Counted from the stretch's first letter, positions 1 through 8,928 are shown. The stretch: DNA of 64,000 nucleotides from an uncultured Parabacteroides sp. (GCA_949289155.1 CASEMX010000005.1:55798-119797), one strand, 5' to 3'. Notes: generated from the sequence alone by a model not told the origin. Numbers and translations are program-made.

Positions 1-647
1 TGGTAACAGTGGGCATCAAACCGACCTACCCTGCCACAGGATATGGATATATTCAAAAGGCGGAATCCAAGAAGGAGATAGTCCCCGTACAGGCATTCAA
101 GGAGAAGCCGGACCTGAAGACGGCTATATCTTTTCTGAACTCGGGCGAATATGTGTGGAACTCCGGTATGTTTGTCTGGTCGGTGCGTTCCATATGCACG
201 GCTTTGGAGCTGTACGTCCCGGATATAGCCAAAGCATTCTGTTCTCTCCCTTATGGCACAGAAGCGGAAGAGGAGGCAGTAAACCGCACCTACGAGCAGA
301 GCCGGAGTATCTCGATTGATTATGCCGTGATGGAGCGGGCAGATAATGTGGCGGTAATAGATGGAGATTTCGGTTGGAGCGACATCGGGACATGGGGCTC
401 TCTTTACGACCATCTGGACAAAGATGCGGACTCGAACGCACGGATTGGCGGAGACGCGCTCTATTTCGATACCCATAATACGCTGGTGAAAGAGGACCAT
501 CCGGATAAACTCTTGGTATTGGCGGGACTGAACGATTATGTCGTGGCGGATACGCAAGATGTTCTGTTGGTTTGTCCGAAAAGCGACGAGGCGGAACTGA
601 AACAGGTTATCGAAACCGTACTGAAGCAGCGTACAGGAAAACAATAA
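1..647 (+). CDS. manC: Mannose-1-phosphate guanylyltransferase, C-terminal part (5' end outside window)
   Basis: The reading frame is open to the left edge (first full codon at base 3), so this is the last 214 residues of a longer protein. The family makes GDP-mannose from mannose-1-phosphate and GTP for capsule and O-antigen glycans. Seen in order: an FKEKP motif near visible residue 30 (the sugar-phosphate-binding F-x-E-K-P), WNSGMFVW near 50, DYAVMER near 104 and FGWSDIGTW near 121, all signatures of the GMP-type nucleotidyltransferase fold. It lacks the extra C-terminal cupin (phosphomannose isomerase) domain of bifunctional enzymes and ends soon after the core. rlmN follows 21 bases later on the same strand, probably co-transcribed. 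Confidence in the family is high; sugar specificity is from the family. Confidence 0.9.
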   Translation, partial: VTVGIKPTYPATGYGYIQKAESKKEIVPVQAFKEKPDLKTAISFLNSGEYVWNSGMFVWSVRSICTALELYVPDIAKAFCSLPYGTEAEEEAVNRTYEQSRSISIDYAVMERADNVAVIDGDFGWSDIGTWGSLYDHLDKDADSNARIGGDALYFDTHNTLVKEDHPDKLLVLAGLNDYVVADTQDVLLVCPKSDEAELKQVIETVLKQRTGKQ

Positions 648-668
648 TCCATCAAAACAAAAGGAATA

Positions 669-1715
669 ATGACGATGAACAACAAGATACCCCTTTTGGG
701 CATGACATTAGCCGAATTGAAGGTAGTCGCTTCCGAAATCGGGATGCCGGCCTACGCAGCCAAGCAGATGGCGGACTGGCTTTACAAGAAGAAGATTAAA
801 ACGATTGAGGAAATGACCAACATAGCAGCTGCAAAGCGGCAGGCGTTGGCGGAGAAATACGAAGTCGGGATGATTGCGCCGGTCGATTTCCAGAAGTCGG
901 TGGACGGGACCATCAAGTATCTCTATCCGGCGGGGACGGGAAACTTCGTGGAGTCGGTTTATATCCCTACCGACGACCGGGCTACGCTCTGCGTCTCCTC
1001 TCAGGTCGGATGCAAGATGAATTGCCTCTTCTGCATGACAGGCAAACAGGGATTCACCAAGAACTTGTCCGCCCACGAAATCCTGAACCAAATCCAAGCC
1101 CTGCCGGAGAATGACGAGCTGACCAACCTTGTCTTTATGGGAATGGGAGAGCCATTGGACAATACCGACGAGCTCTTCAAGGTGCTTGAGATATTGACCG
1201 CCCCTTATGGTTATGCTTGGAGCCCGAAGCGCATCACCGTCTCGACCATCGGAGCCAAAGGACTGAAACGTTTCCTCAATGAAAGCGATTGCCATCTGGC
1301 GGTAAGTCTTCATTCTCCCTTCCCGGACGAGCGGCTTTCGCTTATGCCTGTTGAAAAGGCTTTCCCGATGCTGGGCATTCTGGATTTGATACGGCAATAC
1401 GACTTCACGCACCAGCGGCGCGTCTCGTTCGAATACATCGTGTTCAAAGGCTTGAACGATTCGCCACGCCATGCAAAGGCGTTAGCCGGATTGCTGAAGG
1501 ACATCCCTTGCCGGGTGAACCTCATCCGTTTTCATGCCATCCCGAATGTCCCATTACAAACCTCCGACCTCAGCAAGATGGAGGCCTTTCGGGATATCCT
1601 GAATGAGCGAGGCGTCACCTGTACTATCCGGGCTTCACGCGGAGAGGACATATTCGCAGCATGTGGCATGCTCTCTACGGCAAAAAAGGAGGCTGCTACC
1701 ACCTCTGGACGTTGA
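669..1715 (+). CDS. rlmN: Dual-specificity 23S rRNA A2503 / tRNA A37 C2-methyltransferase RlmN
   Basis: Radical-SAM methyltransferase that adds a methyl to C2 of A2503 in 23S rRNA and, in studied species, A37 of some tRNAs. The 348-residue length is normal. The 4Fe-4S motif C-x3-C-x2-C is at Cys115, Cys119 and Cys122 (GCKMNCLFCMTG), and the conserved methyl-carrying cysteine is Cys332 in the context FAACGM. Other landmarks are GMGEPLDN, the SAM-binding region of this family, and TVSTIGA. The start at 669 follows an AAAAGGAA stretch; a second ATG two codons later is possible. The last codons (TTSGR, stop) already lie in the first degenerate unit of a 22-bp tandem array, so the extreme C-terminus may vary between strains. 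Confidence 0.96.
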   Translation: MTMNNKIPLLGMTLAELKVVASEIGMPAYAAKQMADWLYKKKIKTIEEMTNIAAAKRQALAEKYEVGMIAPVDFQKSVDGTIKYLYPAGTGNFVESVYIPTDDRATLCVSSQVGCKMNCLFCMTGKQGFTKNLSAHEILNQIQALPENDELTNLVFMGMGEPLDNTDELFKVLEILTAPYGYAWSPKRITVSTIGAKGLKRFLNESDCHLAVSLHSPFPDERLSLMPVEKAFPMLGILDLIRQYDFTHQRRVSFEYIVFKGLNDSPRHAKALAGLLKDIPCRVNLIRFHAIPNVPLQTSDLSKMEAFRDILNERGVTCTIRASRGEDIFAACGMLSTAKKEAATTSGR

Positions 1716-1814
1716 CGTTGCCTTGTCTGGACGAAGGCATCGCCTTGGCTGGACGGAGGCATCGCCTTGGCTGGACGAAGGCACTGCCTTGGCTGGACGG
1801 AGGTGCAGCGCAGG
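1705..1814 (+). repeat. Tandem array, 22-bp units, five copies
   Basis: The element CTGGACG recurs at 1705, 1727, 1749, 1771 and 1793, exactly 22 bases apart. The better-kept units contain the inverted repeat AAGGC-ATC-GCCTT. The first, degenerate unit overlaps the last codons and stop of rlmN; the array then fills the gap to the next promoter. No open frame of its own is convincing. Confidence 0.9.
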
Positions 1815-1921
1815 TGTTTTGCCGTATGCCCGATTGGGGCGATTTCTCGCGAACAGCCTGCACGCTCAATTTCTCTTACATTAATCTACCGGATTTGCTC
1901 GATTATTCCAGCGATATATTG

Positions 1922-1929
1922 TATCTTTG
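1922..1929 (+). promoter_or_regulatory. Promoter -7 element (TATCTTTG)
   Basis: TATCTTTG matches the Bacteroidota consensus TAnnTTTG and lies 31 bases before the DUF4837 start. No clear -33 TTG at standard spacing was seen. Confidence 0.65.
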
Positions 1930-1960
1930 CCCGAAACAAATCAGAAAAATATATCAACAG

Positions 1961-2974
1961 ATGAAACAGATAGCATATAGTTTGTTCTTTGTAATGGCAT
2001 GTTTATTGTCATCTTGCAAATCCGGTCCTGTAACCCCAAAAGCAACCGGATTCGCTTATGAGATAGTCGTAGTAATGGACGAATCCGACTGGAAAGGAGC
2101 CGCCGGAGAAGCCATCAACGATGAGCTGACCGCTCCAATCCCCTATCTCCCGCAGCCCGAGCCTTGCATGAGAGTCACTTATGCTCCTCCTGTACATTTT
2201 AATGGATTGCTGACTTATGTGCGAAATATCCTGATTGTGGATATCGACCCAACTGTTTATACGAAGGTCTCATTCAATTCAGAGGCCAACCGGTGGGCTT
2301 CCAACCAATGGATTCTGACCATGAAGGCTCCAAGTGCAGAGGCTATCACTGAATATATCGCACAAAACCCGACGACGCTCACCGATTTCTTCTCCAACAA
2401 AGAAATTGACCGGGCCGTTGCGACCCTCGACGATGCATATAGCACATTGGTAAAAGAGAAGCTACGGGCGAATCATGATTTAGACATGAATGCTCCGGAA
2501 TCGATGGCATTCTACAAAGACACCACCGATTTCTTCTGGGCGACCAACAATGCCAATACCGGCCGCATGGATTTGGTCGTATATACCTTCCCTTACGAAA
2601 GCAAAAACACCTTTACTCCGGAATATCTGATAGCTAAGCGGGACTCGGTAATGAAAGCCAATATGCCCGGCGCATTCCCCGGTTCGTACATGGCAACCGA
2701 AACGCGTTTAGGCGTAGGATATTCTGCTATCACAGTACAAGGAAAATATTGCGGCGTCATGCGCGGTCTTTGGAAAATGGTGGGCGACATGATGGGCGGA
2801 CCGTTTGTCAGCCATATCCGTTTAGACGAGAAAAACCAGCGCGTAGTGGTGGCTGAAGGATTCGTCTATGCTCCGGAAACCAGCAAGCGCAACTTTATCC
2901 GTCGCATGGAAGCGTCATTGTTTACATTACGGCTTCCCGGAGAATTTGAAGTAGAAGGAAATGAAGAAAAATAA
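1961..2974 (+). CDS. DUF4837 family lipoprotein
   Basis: A 337-residue predicted lipoprotein. The N-terminus is a lipoprotein signal peptide with lipobox LLSSC (lipidated Cys19). The rest matches my recollection of DUF4837, a family of Bacteroidota envelope proteins of about this length with no known activity. A longer frame exists upstream, but it would run through the 22-bp repeat array and the -7 element at 1922, so the ATG at 1961, followed at once by the signal peptide, is chosen. pdxA follows 33 bases downstream. Family call is moderately confident; function unknown. Confidence 0.8.
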   Translation: MKQIAYSLFFVMACLLSSCKSGPVTPKATGFAYEIVVVMDESDWKGAAGEAINDELTAPIPYLPQPEPCMRVTYAPPVHFNGLLTYVRNILIVDIDPTVYTKVSFNSEANRWASNQWILTMKAPSAEAITEYIAQNPTTLTDFFSNKEIDRAVATLDDAYSTLVKEKLRANHDLDMNAPESMAFYKDTTDFFWATNNANTGRMDLVVYTFPYESKNTFTPEYLIAKRDSVMKANMPGAFPGSYMATETRLGVGYSAITVQGKYCGVMRGLWKMVGDMMGGPFVSHIRLDEKNQRVVVAEGFVYAPETSKRNFIRRMEASLFTLRLPGEFEVEGNEEK

Positions 2975-3007
2975 GGGATATTTTCCCTAAACTAACAAGT
3001 ATATTTT

Positions 3008-4111
3008 ATGGAAGAACGAATGATTAAAGTGGGAATAACCCACGGTGATATAAATGGAATCGGTTACGAAGTGATTCTAAAGACATTCCAAGACTTGCGA
3101 ATGACGGAACTCTGCATCCCCGTGATTTACGGTTCGTCGAAAGTGGCCGCCTATCATCGGAAAGCATTGGACCTTCCGCCCGTCAATCTAAGCATTATCT
3201 CTCATGCAGCAGATGCCGGAATGAACCGGCTCAATATCATCAACTGTGTGGAAGATGAAGTAAAAGTAGAATTGACCCAATCAACTTCTATCGCAGGGCA
3301 AGCTGCTTATCAGGCCTTGGAAGCAGCCGTAACGGACCTGAAGAACGGGGATATCGATGCGTTGGTTACCGCTCCGATTAATAAACACAATATCCAAAGT
3401 GAGCAATTTGCTTTCCCCGGACACACCGAGTATTTGGAAAAGAGTTGCGGAGAGGGCAAAAAGGCATTGATGATTTTAATGACCGAGAACTTGCGCGTGG
3501 CATTGGTTACAGGGCATATTCCTCTTTCTGAAGTAGCTTCTCAATTGACACCTGAGCGCATCGTCTCTAAGTTGCAGATATTCAATCAGGCATTAAAACA
3601 GGACTTCAGTATCATCAAACCCCGCATAGCCGTGTTAGCATTGAATCCGCATGCCGGCGATGCCGGATTGATAGGCAATGAGGAAGAAAATATTATCAAA
3701 CCGGCAATGGCGGAGGCAGAAAAGCGAGGGGTCATGGCATTCGGACCCTTCCCGGCGGATGGTTTCTTCGGTTCGCGGATGTACGAACACTTCGATGGGG
3801 TATTGGCGATGTACCATGACCAAGGATTAGCGCCATTCAAGGCATTGGCGATGGACGAAGGGGTAAACTATACGGCAGGGCTTCCGGTTATCCGTACCTC
3901 TCCGGCACATGGCACGGCGTATGATATTGCAGGAAAGAATCTGGCGTCCGAAGAATCGTTCCGTCAAGCTGTATATGCTGCAATCGACATCTATCGGAAC
4001 CGGAAGCGTTACAAAGAGGCAACGGCTCACCCACTCCGCAAACAATATTTCGACAAAGGGGCGGACAATGAGAAGCTGGATTTGACCAAAGACGAAGAGG
4101 ACAGCATTTAA
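3008..4111 (+). CDS. pdxA: 4-hydroxythreonine-4-phosphate dehydrogenase PdxA
   Basis: NAD-dependent oxidation of 4-phosphohydroxy-L-threonine in the DXP-independent-of-glutamine route of pyridoxal phosphate synthesis (E. coli-type pathway, with PdxJ). The 367-residue length is close to the family norm. Seen: VTAPINKHNIQ, FPGHTEYLE (metal-binding His), MYHDQGLAPFK (second metal-binding His) and RTSPAHGTAYDIAG near the C-terminus (third metal-binding His and substrate loop). The start at 3008 is followed by a second in-frame ATG at 3020 that would give the more usual N-terminus MIKVGITHGDING. The C-terminus carries a short charged extension. Confidence 0.95.
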   Translation: MEERMIKVGITHGDINGIGYEVILKTFQDLRMTELCIPVIYGSSKVAAYHRKALDLPPVNLSIISHAADAGMNRLNIINCVEDEVKVELTQSTSIAGQAAYQALEAAVTDLKNGDIDALVTAPINKHNIQSEQFAFPGHTEYLEKSCGEGKKALMILMTENLRVALVTGHIPLSEVASQLTPERIVSKLQIFNQALKQDFSIIKPRIAVLALNPHAGDAGLIGNEEENIIKPAMAEAEKRGVMAFGPFPADGFFGSRMYEHFDGVLAMYHDQGLAPFKALAMDEGVNYTAGLPVIRTSPAHGTAYDIAGKNLASEESFRQAVYAAIDIYRNRKRYKEATAHPLRKQYFDKGADNEKLDLTKDEEDSI

Positions 4112-4185
4112 CATAATTTGTACTGCCGATTCGTCTTCTGGAATGTTTATTGTATAATTATTCGGTTAGAAAGGAGTAAAAATAT

Positions 4186-5082
4186 ATGCCATACATTGAT
4201 TATTATAACATTCTGGGAGTGAGTAAAGATGCCTCGCAAGAAGACATCAAGAAAGCATACAAGAAACTGGCGCGCAAGTATCATCCGGACTTGAATCCGA
4301 ATGACCCGGAAGCTCAACGGAAGTTTCAGGAAATCAACGAAGCGAACGAAGTGTTGAGCGACCCGGACAAGCGTAAAAAGTATGATGAATACGGCGAGAA
4401 TTGGAAGCACGCGGATGAGTTCGAAGCGCAAAAGCAGCAATATCATGCCAATCAGGGGGGCGGATTCCATACCTCTTATTGGTCTTCGTCGGGCGATGAG
4501 GAGGGGTTCTCGGACTTCTTCGAATCATTGTTCGGTTCGCGTCGGGGCAGGACAAACCAACGGAACTATGCTTTTCGTGGGCAGGATTATAAGGCAGAAC
4601 TGCATCTGACGCTGCGGGAGGCTGCCGAGACGCACAAACAAATCCTTACGGTAAATGGCAAGAACTTGCGAATCACGGTTCCGGCAGGAGTCGCTGACGG
4701 ACAGACCATCAAACTGAGCGGACAAGGCGGTCCCGGTACGAACGGAGGTCCGGCCGGCGATTTGTATATTACCTTCGTGATTGCGGAAGACAGGCAGTTT
4801 AAACGCGAGGGGGATGATTTGTATGTCACCGCTCCGCTGAACTTGTACACCGCCGTGCTGGGTGGCGAACAGATTATCGATACGCTGGGCGGCAAGGTGA
4901 AATTGAAAGTGCAACCGGGAACGCAAAGCGGCACAAAGGTACGGCTGAAGGGAAAAGGCTTCCCGGTTTATAAGCAGGAGGGAGCCTTCGGCGATTTGAT
5001 TGTCACCTATTCGGTTACGGTTCCGACGAACCTGACTGAGCAACAAAAGGAGCTATTCCGTCAATTACAGAGTCTTTCATAA
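4186..5082 (+). CDS. cbpA: CbpA-type J-domain co-chaperone (DnaJ class without zinc finger)
   Basis: Hsp40 co-chaperone that stimulates DnaK ATPase; CbpA in E. coli is also a nucleoid protein. Residues 1-70 form a J domain with the invariant HPD at 33-35 (KYHPDLNP). A Gly/Phe-rich linker follows, with no CxxCxGxG zinc-finger repeats, then the two beta-sandwich DnaJ C-terminal domains from about 130 to the end ([34 protein letters not shown]). The 298 residues fit CbpA rather than DnaJ. A strong AGAAAGGAG site precedes the start by about 9 bases. The next gene, 15 bases downstream, looks like its modulator CbpM, which supports the CbpA assignment. Confidence 0.93.
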   Translation: MPYIDYYNILGVSKDASQEDIKKAYKKLARKYHPDLNPNDPEAQRKFQEINEANEVLSDPDKRKKYDEYGENWKHADEFEAQKQQYHANQGGGFHTSYWSSSGDEEGFSDFFESLFGSRRGRTNQRNYAFRGQDYKAELHLTLREAAETHKQILTVNGKNLRITVPAGVADGQTIKLSGQGGPGTNGGPAGDLYITFVIAEDRQFKREGDDLYVTAPLNLYTAVLGGEQIIDTLGGKVKLKVQPGTQSGTKVRLKGKGFPVYKQEGAFGDLIVTYSVTVPTNLTEQQKELFRQLQSLS

Positions 5083-5097
5083 CGAAGAAAGGAGCGC

Positions 5098-5415
5098 ATG
5101 ATGAATACAGAATATATTATTGTCAGTGAATACTGCCAGAAATGTCATATCGACCCGGATTTTATCTTCTTATTGGATGAGGGCGGACTGATTGACTTGA
5201 ATATCGTAGGCGACGAATCCTATTTGCCGGTGTCGCAGCTTCGGGACGTAGAACAATATTCGCGGATGTATTACGACTTGTCGATTAACATGGAGGGCAT
5301 CGACGCTATCCATCATCTCTTGAAACGTGTCGAGTCGATGCAAGCAGAGATTGCCCGCCTGAAACGACGCCTGCGGCTCTATGAGCAGAACAATTTCTTA
5401 GAGGAACATTTCTAA
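5098..5415 (+). CDS. cbpM: CbpM-like chaperone modulator
   Basis: A 105-residue protein with an acidic MerR-like N-terminal half (YCQKCHIDPDFIFLLDEGGLI, a truncated winged-helix pattern) and a basic coiled-coil C-terminal half (MQAEIARLKRRLRLYEQ). In E. coli CbpM binds the J domain of CbpA and inhibits it; size, fold pattern and position directly after cbpA all fit. The start has two adjacent ATGs at 5098 and 5101 behind AAAGGAG. An alternative is an unrelated MerR-like regulator, but the gene order favours CbpM. dgt begins 20 bases downstream. Confidence 0.82.
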   Translation: MMNTEYIIVSEYCQKCHIDPDFIFLLDEGGLIDLNIVGDESYLPVSQLRDVEQYSRMYYDLSINMEGIDAIHHLLKRVESMQAEIARLKRRLRLYEQNNFLEEHF

Positions 5416-5435
5416 TCTACGAAACAGAAAAGGAT

Positions 5436-6761
5436 ATGAATTGGGGGCAGCTACTTTCCGGGAAACGGTTCGGATTGGAAGAGTATCACGAGCGTAAACA
5501 TGAGCGGACAGATTTTCAGCGCGATTATGACCGGCTGATTTTCTCCTCTCCCTTCCGCCGCTTGCAGAACAAGACGCAAGTATTTCCCCTGCCGGGAAGC
5601 ATTTTCGTGCATAACCGGTTGACGCATAGTCTGGAGGTTTCGTGTGTCGGACGTTCGTTGGGAAACAATATCTCGAAAGTGCTGATGCAGAAATACCCGG
5701 AAGGCAGCGTGAATTTCCCTGAGATGGGTTCGATTGTGTCGGCGGCTTGCTTGGCGCATGATATGGGAAATCCGCCATTCGGTCATTCGGGCGAACGTGC
5801 CATCTCCGCCTATTTCGTTGAGGGGAACGGTGTCAAATTGGAGGCGCGGGTCCGCGAAGAGGGCGGGCGCTGGGAGGATTTCCAGCATTTCGAAGGGAAT
5901 GCGAATGCGATACGCCTCCTGACGCATCAGTTCGTCGGCAGAAGGCGGGGCGGGTTTGCCATGACTTACAGCACGCTGGCCTCTATCGTGAAATATCCCT
6001 ACGCTTCGATGTTTGCCGGGAAGAAGGGGAAGTTCGGGTTCTTCCAGTCGGAGGAGGATTCCTACCGGCGGATTGTGGAGGAACTGGGTATCTGCGAGGA
6101 CCCGTACGATGCCAACCGGTTCGCGCGTTATCCGTTGGTCTTTTTGGTCGAGGCGGCGGATGATATTTGTTATCAGATTATGGACATCGAGGATGCCTGC
6201 AAGCTGCACATCCTGACGGTCGATGAAGCGATTGAATTGCTGTTGAATTTCTTCGAGGGAGAGCGGCTGGCGCATATCCTGAAGGTCATGGAGATGGTGA
6301 GCGACCGCAACGAGCAAATCGGCTACCTCCGCTCCTGCATCGTCGGATTGCTGGTCGATGAATGCAGCCGCGTCTTCTTGGAGAACGAGCAGGGGTTGTT
6401 GGACGGGAGCTATACCACGCCGCTGATTAAAAACATCGGCGACACGGCCCGCCGCGCGTATGAGGCCTGTTCGGAGATGGCGGCGCAGAAGATTTACCGC
6501 GCGAAGGAGGTGCTCGACATCGAACTGGCGGGTTATCACATTTTCAGCCACCTCATCGACAGTTTCGTCGAGGCCGTCATGAATCCGAACCATGCGTACA
6601 GCAAATTGTTGTTGCAGCGCATTCCGGAGCAGTACGATACGGCTGCACCGACCACCTACGGCAAAATCCAATGCGTATTAGATTATATTTCGGGCATGAC
6701 CGATGTCTATGCGCTGGATTTGTACCGCAAAATCACCGGCATGAGCCTGCCGGCTGTTTAA
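5436..6761 (+). CDS. dgt: Deoxyguanosinetriphosphate triphosphohydrolase (HD superfamily)
   Basis: Hydrolyses dGTP (or other dNTPs) to the nucleoside and triphosphate, balancing dNTP pools. The HD-domain metal ligands are visible: His in NRLTHSLEV near residue 64, and the HD pair in CLAHDMGNPPFGHSGE near residues 110-125. VEAADDICYQIMDIEDA near 235 holds the later conserved Asp. The 441-residue length is that of the Dgt type rather than the shorter SamHD-like type. It converges with the protease gene on the other strand, leaving only 12 bases between stop codons. Nucleotide preference cannot be read from sequence. Confidence 0.94.
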   Translation: MNWGQLLSGKRFGLEEYHERKHERTDFQRDYDRLIFSSPFRRLQNKTQVFPLPGSIFVHNRLTHSLEVSCVGRSLGNNISKVLMQKYPEGSVNFPEMGSIVSAACLAHDMGNPPFGHSGERAISAYFVEGNGVKLEARVREEGGRWEDFQHFEGNANAIRLLTHQFVGRRRGGFAMTYSTLASIVKYPYASMFAGKKGKFGFFQSEEDSYRRIVEELGICEDPYDANRFARYPLVFLVEAADDICYQIMDIEDACKLHILTVDEAIELLLNFFEGERLAHILKVMEMVSDRNEQIGYLRSCIVGLLVDECSRVFLENEQGLLDGSYTTPLIKNIGDTARRAYEACSEMAAQKIYRAKEVLDIELAGYHIFSHLIDSFVEAVMNPNHAYSKLLLQRIPEQYDTAAPTTYGKIQCVLDYISGMTDVYALDLYRKITGMSLPAV

Positions 6762-6773
6762 ACCGATTCTTTT

Positions 6774-8021
6774 TCATAAGCCCACCGCCTGCGTCCATGC
6801 TAATGCGGCGTAGACTTCGTTCCATGCGGCATAATCCGGGTCGGCCAGCGGCACGTAGGTCGAGAGGCCGGAGAAGGCGCGGATGGGCAATGCGCCTCCA
6901 AATCCTTGGTAATAGATGGAGTAACAGGTCGGTGTCGATTGCGCATAGACCACGGCGGCATCGAGCGACTGTTTCCAGCGTTGATAATCGCTGTCCGACG
7001 CGAGGTAACGCACAAAATCCCCGAAATCATAATAGGCATGACGGTAAATGCCTCCGTAACGGCGGTGCATGTCGAAGGTCTGCACCTCCGCCTCCAATTC
7101 GTCGGCATCCAGCTGCGCCAAGCGGTCGGCATACGCGGCATACAGCGCACGGGTCGCGTCGGCAAGCTGAGGCAATGCAGCCGTCTGCACCACCGATATC
7201 GCCGCGCCATAGGTCCAATTCCCCGCCGCCGTCGCTGTTCCCTCATAAGCTGCGGCATAATATTGGAAATACCGCTGCGCCATCCCGACGGCATCCGCCT
7301 CGCCTGCGGCAAAGAGCGGCTGCAGGATTTCGCCATAGGGCGCACCGGGTCCGGGTGTCTCTAACGGACAGGCTATCAGGTAATCCGCATACGCCTGCAA
7401 CGGATAGGCGACCTCCACCCCCTGCATGAAGCAGGCGTCGAAATAGATGAAATCGAAACGCCCCTCGCCCGTCAGCGCAGCGGTTCCGAGAGCGATTGCC
7501 TCCTCCAAATCGGCTATCTCCATCACCGGTCCGCTACTGCCGCCATCCTGCCCGAACGAGCGGAGCCCGCGGGTCGAGGGGAGCCATCCTTCGCCGTGCG
7601 ACCAGAGTATCAGCCCATAACTCGCTGCCGGATAAGCCGTAAACGAACGGCGCATCACGTCTGCCATGCGCTCGGTCGTGACCGACGAGTCGTCCTGCTG
7701 CGGATAGGTGTAGAGCGTCTCCTGCACCACTGTGCCCCGCCGCGCATCCCGGCGAAGGTGCAAAATCGAGGGCGGCTCGTCGCTGTCGGTATCCAAATAG
7801 ACCAGCAGATGGTTGTTCGCATCGACCTCAGCCATGCCCTCTATCATTTCTGCGAAATCGTCCGAGGCGAAGTGGCTCAATGAGTTCTGCGCCGCCATAT
7901 AGACCAGAATCGTGCGATTCGCCTGCGCCTCGTCCGTCGCGTCGTCGTCCGAGCAGCCCGCAAATCCCGCCACCATCAAGGCGGCAAAAATCCAGCCGAA
8001 AAAGGTTCCTATCCGTATCAT
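6774..8021 (-). CDS. Clostripain-family (C11) cysteine protease, lipoprotein
   Basis: A 415-residue predicted lipoprotein of peptidase family C11. The N-terminus is hydrophobic and ends in a lipobox (VAGFAGC) followed by an acidic SDDDATDE stretch, typical of Bacteroidota lipoproteins that may be exported to the cell surface. The catalytic dyad is visible: His142 in LILWSHGEGW and Cys197 in FIYFDACFMQ. The start at 8021 is preferred over the in-frame codon at 8051 because it begins directly at the signal peptide and because the -7 element at 8049-8056 overlaps the longer start. C11 proteases usually self-activate and cleave after Arg or Lys; the substrate here is unknown. Confidence 0.9.
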   Translation of the reverse strand: MIRIGTFFGWIFAALMVAGFAGCSDDDATDEAQANRTILVYMAAQNSLSHFASDDFAEMIEGMAEVDANNHLLVYLDTDSDEPPSILHLRRDARRGTVVQETLYTYPQQDDSSVTTERMADVMRRSFTAYPAASYGLILWSHGEGWLPSTRGLRSFGQDGGSSGPVMEIADLEEAIALGTAALTGEGRFDFIYFDACFMQGVEVAYPLQAYADYLIACPLETPGPGAPYGEILQPLFAAGEADAVGMAQRYFQYYAAAYEGTATAAGNWTYGAAISVVQTAALPQLADATRALYAAYADRLAQLDADELEAEVQTFDMHRRYGGIYRHAYYDFGDFVRYLASDSDYQRWKQSLDAAVVYAQSTPTCYSIYYQGFGGALPIRAFSGLSTYVPLADPDYAAWNEVYAALAWTQAVGL

Positions 8022-8048
8022 GTGCGTAAGATTTACTGTTTTACCGCG

Positions 8049-8056
8049 CAAATTTA
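8049..8056 (-). promoter_or_regulatory. Promoter -7 element for the C11 protease gene (TAAATTTG)
   Basis: The minus strand reads TAAATTTG here, 27 bases before the chosen start at 8021. It fits TAnnTTTG and places transcription start between it and the ATG. Confidence 0.6.
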
Positions 8057-8147
8057 GCGGAAAATTCCGCGCCGCACCCTCTTCCCCCGCCCTTCTTTTG
8101 GAAAAACGTCGGCGTAGAGATGAAATTTCATATTTCAGACTAATATG

Positions 8148-8366
8148 TGAAATAAATGCCCTACGATTTCATCTCTGAGGCTCAGGCATGAAATAAATGC
8201 CCTACGATTTCATCTCTGAGACTCAGACATGAAATAAATGCTCTACGATTTCATCTCTGAGGCTCAGACATGAAATAAATGCCCTGCGATTTCATCTCTG
8301 AGACTCAGGCGTGAAATAAATGTCCTACGATTTCATCTCTGAGACTCAGGCGTGAATTCGCAGCCC
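8148..8366 (+). repeat. Tandem array, 41-bp units, five full copies plus a partial
   Basis: Units begin TGAAATAAATG at 8148, 8189, 8230, 8271 and 8312, exactly 41 bases apart, with a truncated sixth at 8353. Each unit carries two inverted repeats: TGAAAT...ATTTCA (12-base gap) and TCTGAG-n-CTCAGR. A few single-base changes separate the units. The array lies between divergent genes, upstream of both promoters; together with short flanks it fills 8057-8415. No gene seen. Confidence 0.95.
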
Positions 8367-8415
8367 TATTTGTTCATATTCCAGACTGAAATGTGAACAA
8401 ATTACTTATTTTTCC

Positions 8416-8423
8416 TATATTTG
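8416..8423 (+). promoter_or_regulatory. Promoter -7 element (TATATTTG) for the AraC-like gene
   Basis: TATATTTG fits TAnnTTTG; the ATG at 8451 lies 27 bases downstream. An in-frame TTG at 8421 falls inside this element and is therefore not the start. Confidence 0.7.
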
Positions 8424-8450
8424 CAGAAAATCGGATTAAAAACAGGGCGT

Positions 8451-8924
8451 ATGATACGGAAAATCGAGAAAATCAAGGTGGAAGATGTGTATGTCAGCGT
8501 ACTGACGGCGCAGTTGGTGACAAATAGCGACGGGAGTATGCGCTGGGTGGAGCAGTCGCACGAACTGCGCCCTTCGGGGTCGGTCGTGATTGATGCGGTC
8601 GTGTCGGTACTGCTGGAAAAACGCTACCGTGCGCTGAGCGACATCGCGACGATGCTGGAGGTCAATCCGACGGAATTGAACACAGCGGTGCGGCTGCTGA
8701 CCGGCTACGGGGTGAAGGATTTTGTCGCACGATACTTTCTGCTCGCTGCCCAAGAATATTTGCGTTGCACGGACCTCTCCCTCAAAGAAATCGCCCGGCG
8801 GTGCGGGCATGGGCAGATGTCGGCGATGACCGGCTATTTCCAGCGGATATTGAAGATAACTCCGGAAGAATACCGACGGAAAAACCGTCCGGCGGATTAT
8901 CGCTTCCTGTACCGCTGGAAATAG
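8451..8924 (+). CDS. Small AraC-type helix-turn-helix protein
   Basis: A 157-residue protein with an AraC/XylS-type DNA-binding region in the second half: a first helix-turn-helix around ALSDIATMLEVNPTELNTAVR, then DLSLKEIARRCGHGQMSAMTGYFQRIL followed by TPEEYRRKNR, the usual ending of the family. The N-terminal half (about 70 residues) is much shorter than a normal AraC sensor domain and was not recognised. It may bind DNA constitutively or through a partner. The 41-bp array upstream contains palindromes that could be its sites, which is inference only. Stop codons of this gene and the convergent response regulator are 4 bases apart. Confidence 0.8.
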   Translation: MIRKIEKIKVEDVYVSVLTAQLVTNSDGSMRWVEQSHELRPSGSVVIDAVVSVLLEKRYRALSDIATMLEVNPTELNTAVRLLTGYGVKDFVARYFLLAAQEYLRCTDLSLKEIARRCGHGQMSAMTGYFQRILKITPEEYRRKNRPADYRFLYRWK

Positions 8925-8928
8925 CGCG

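Noticed and set aside
708-1472. A 254-residue minus-strand frame opposite rlmN
   Set aside because: Antisense shadow of a radical-SAM gene with all motifs intact on the plus strand.
5451-6671. A 406-residue open frame on the minus strand opposite dgt
   Set aside because: It is antisense to a well-supported gene, has no family pattern, start signal or promoter, and arises from the GC-rich third codon positions of dgt.
6671-7429. Arg-rich 252-residue plus-strand frame after dgt
   Set aside because: Antisense to the C11 protease gene, with low-complexity Arg/Pro/His composition and no support.
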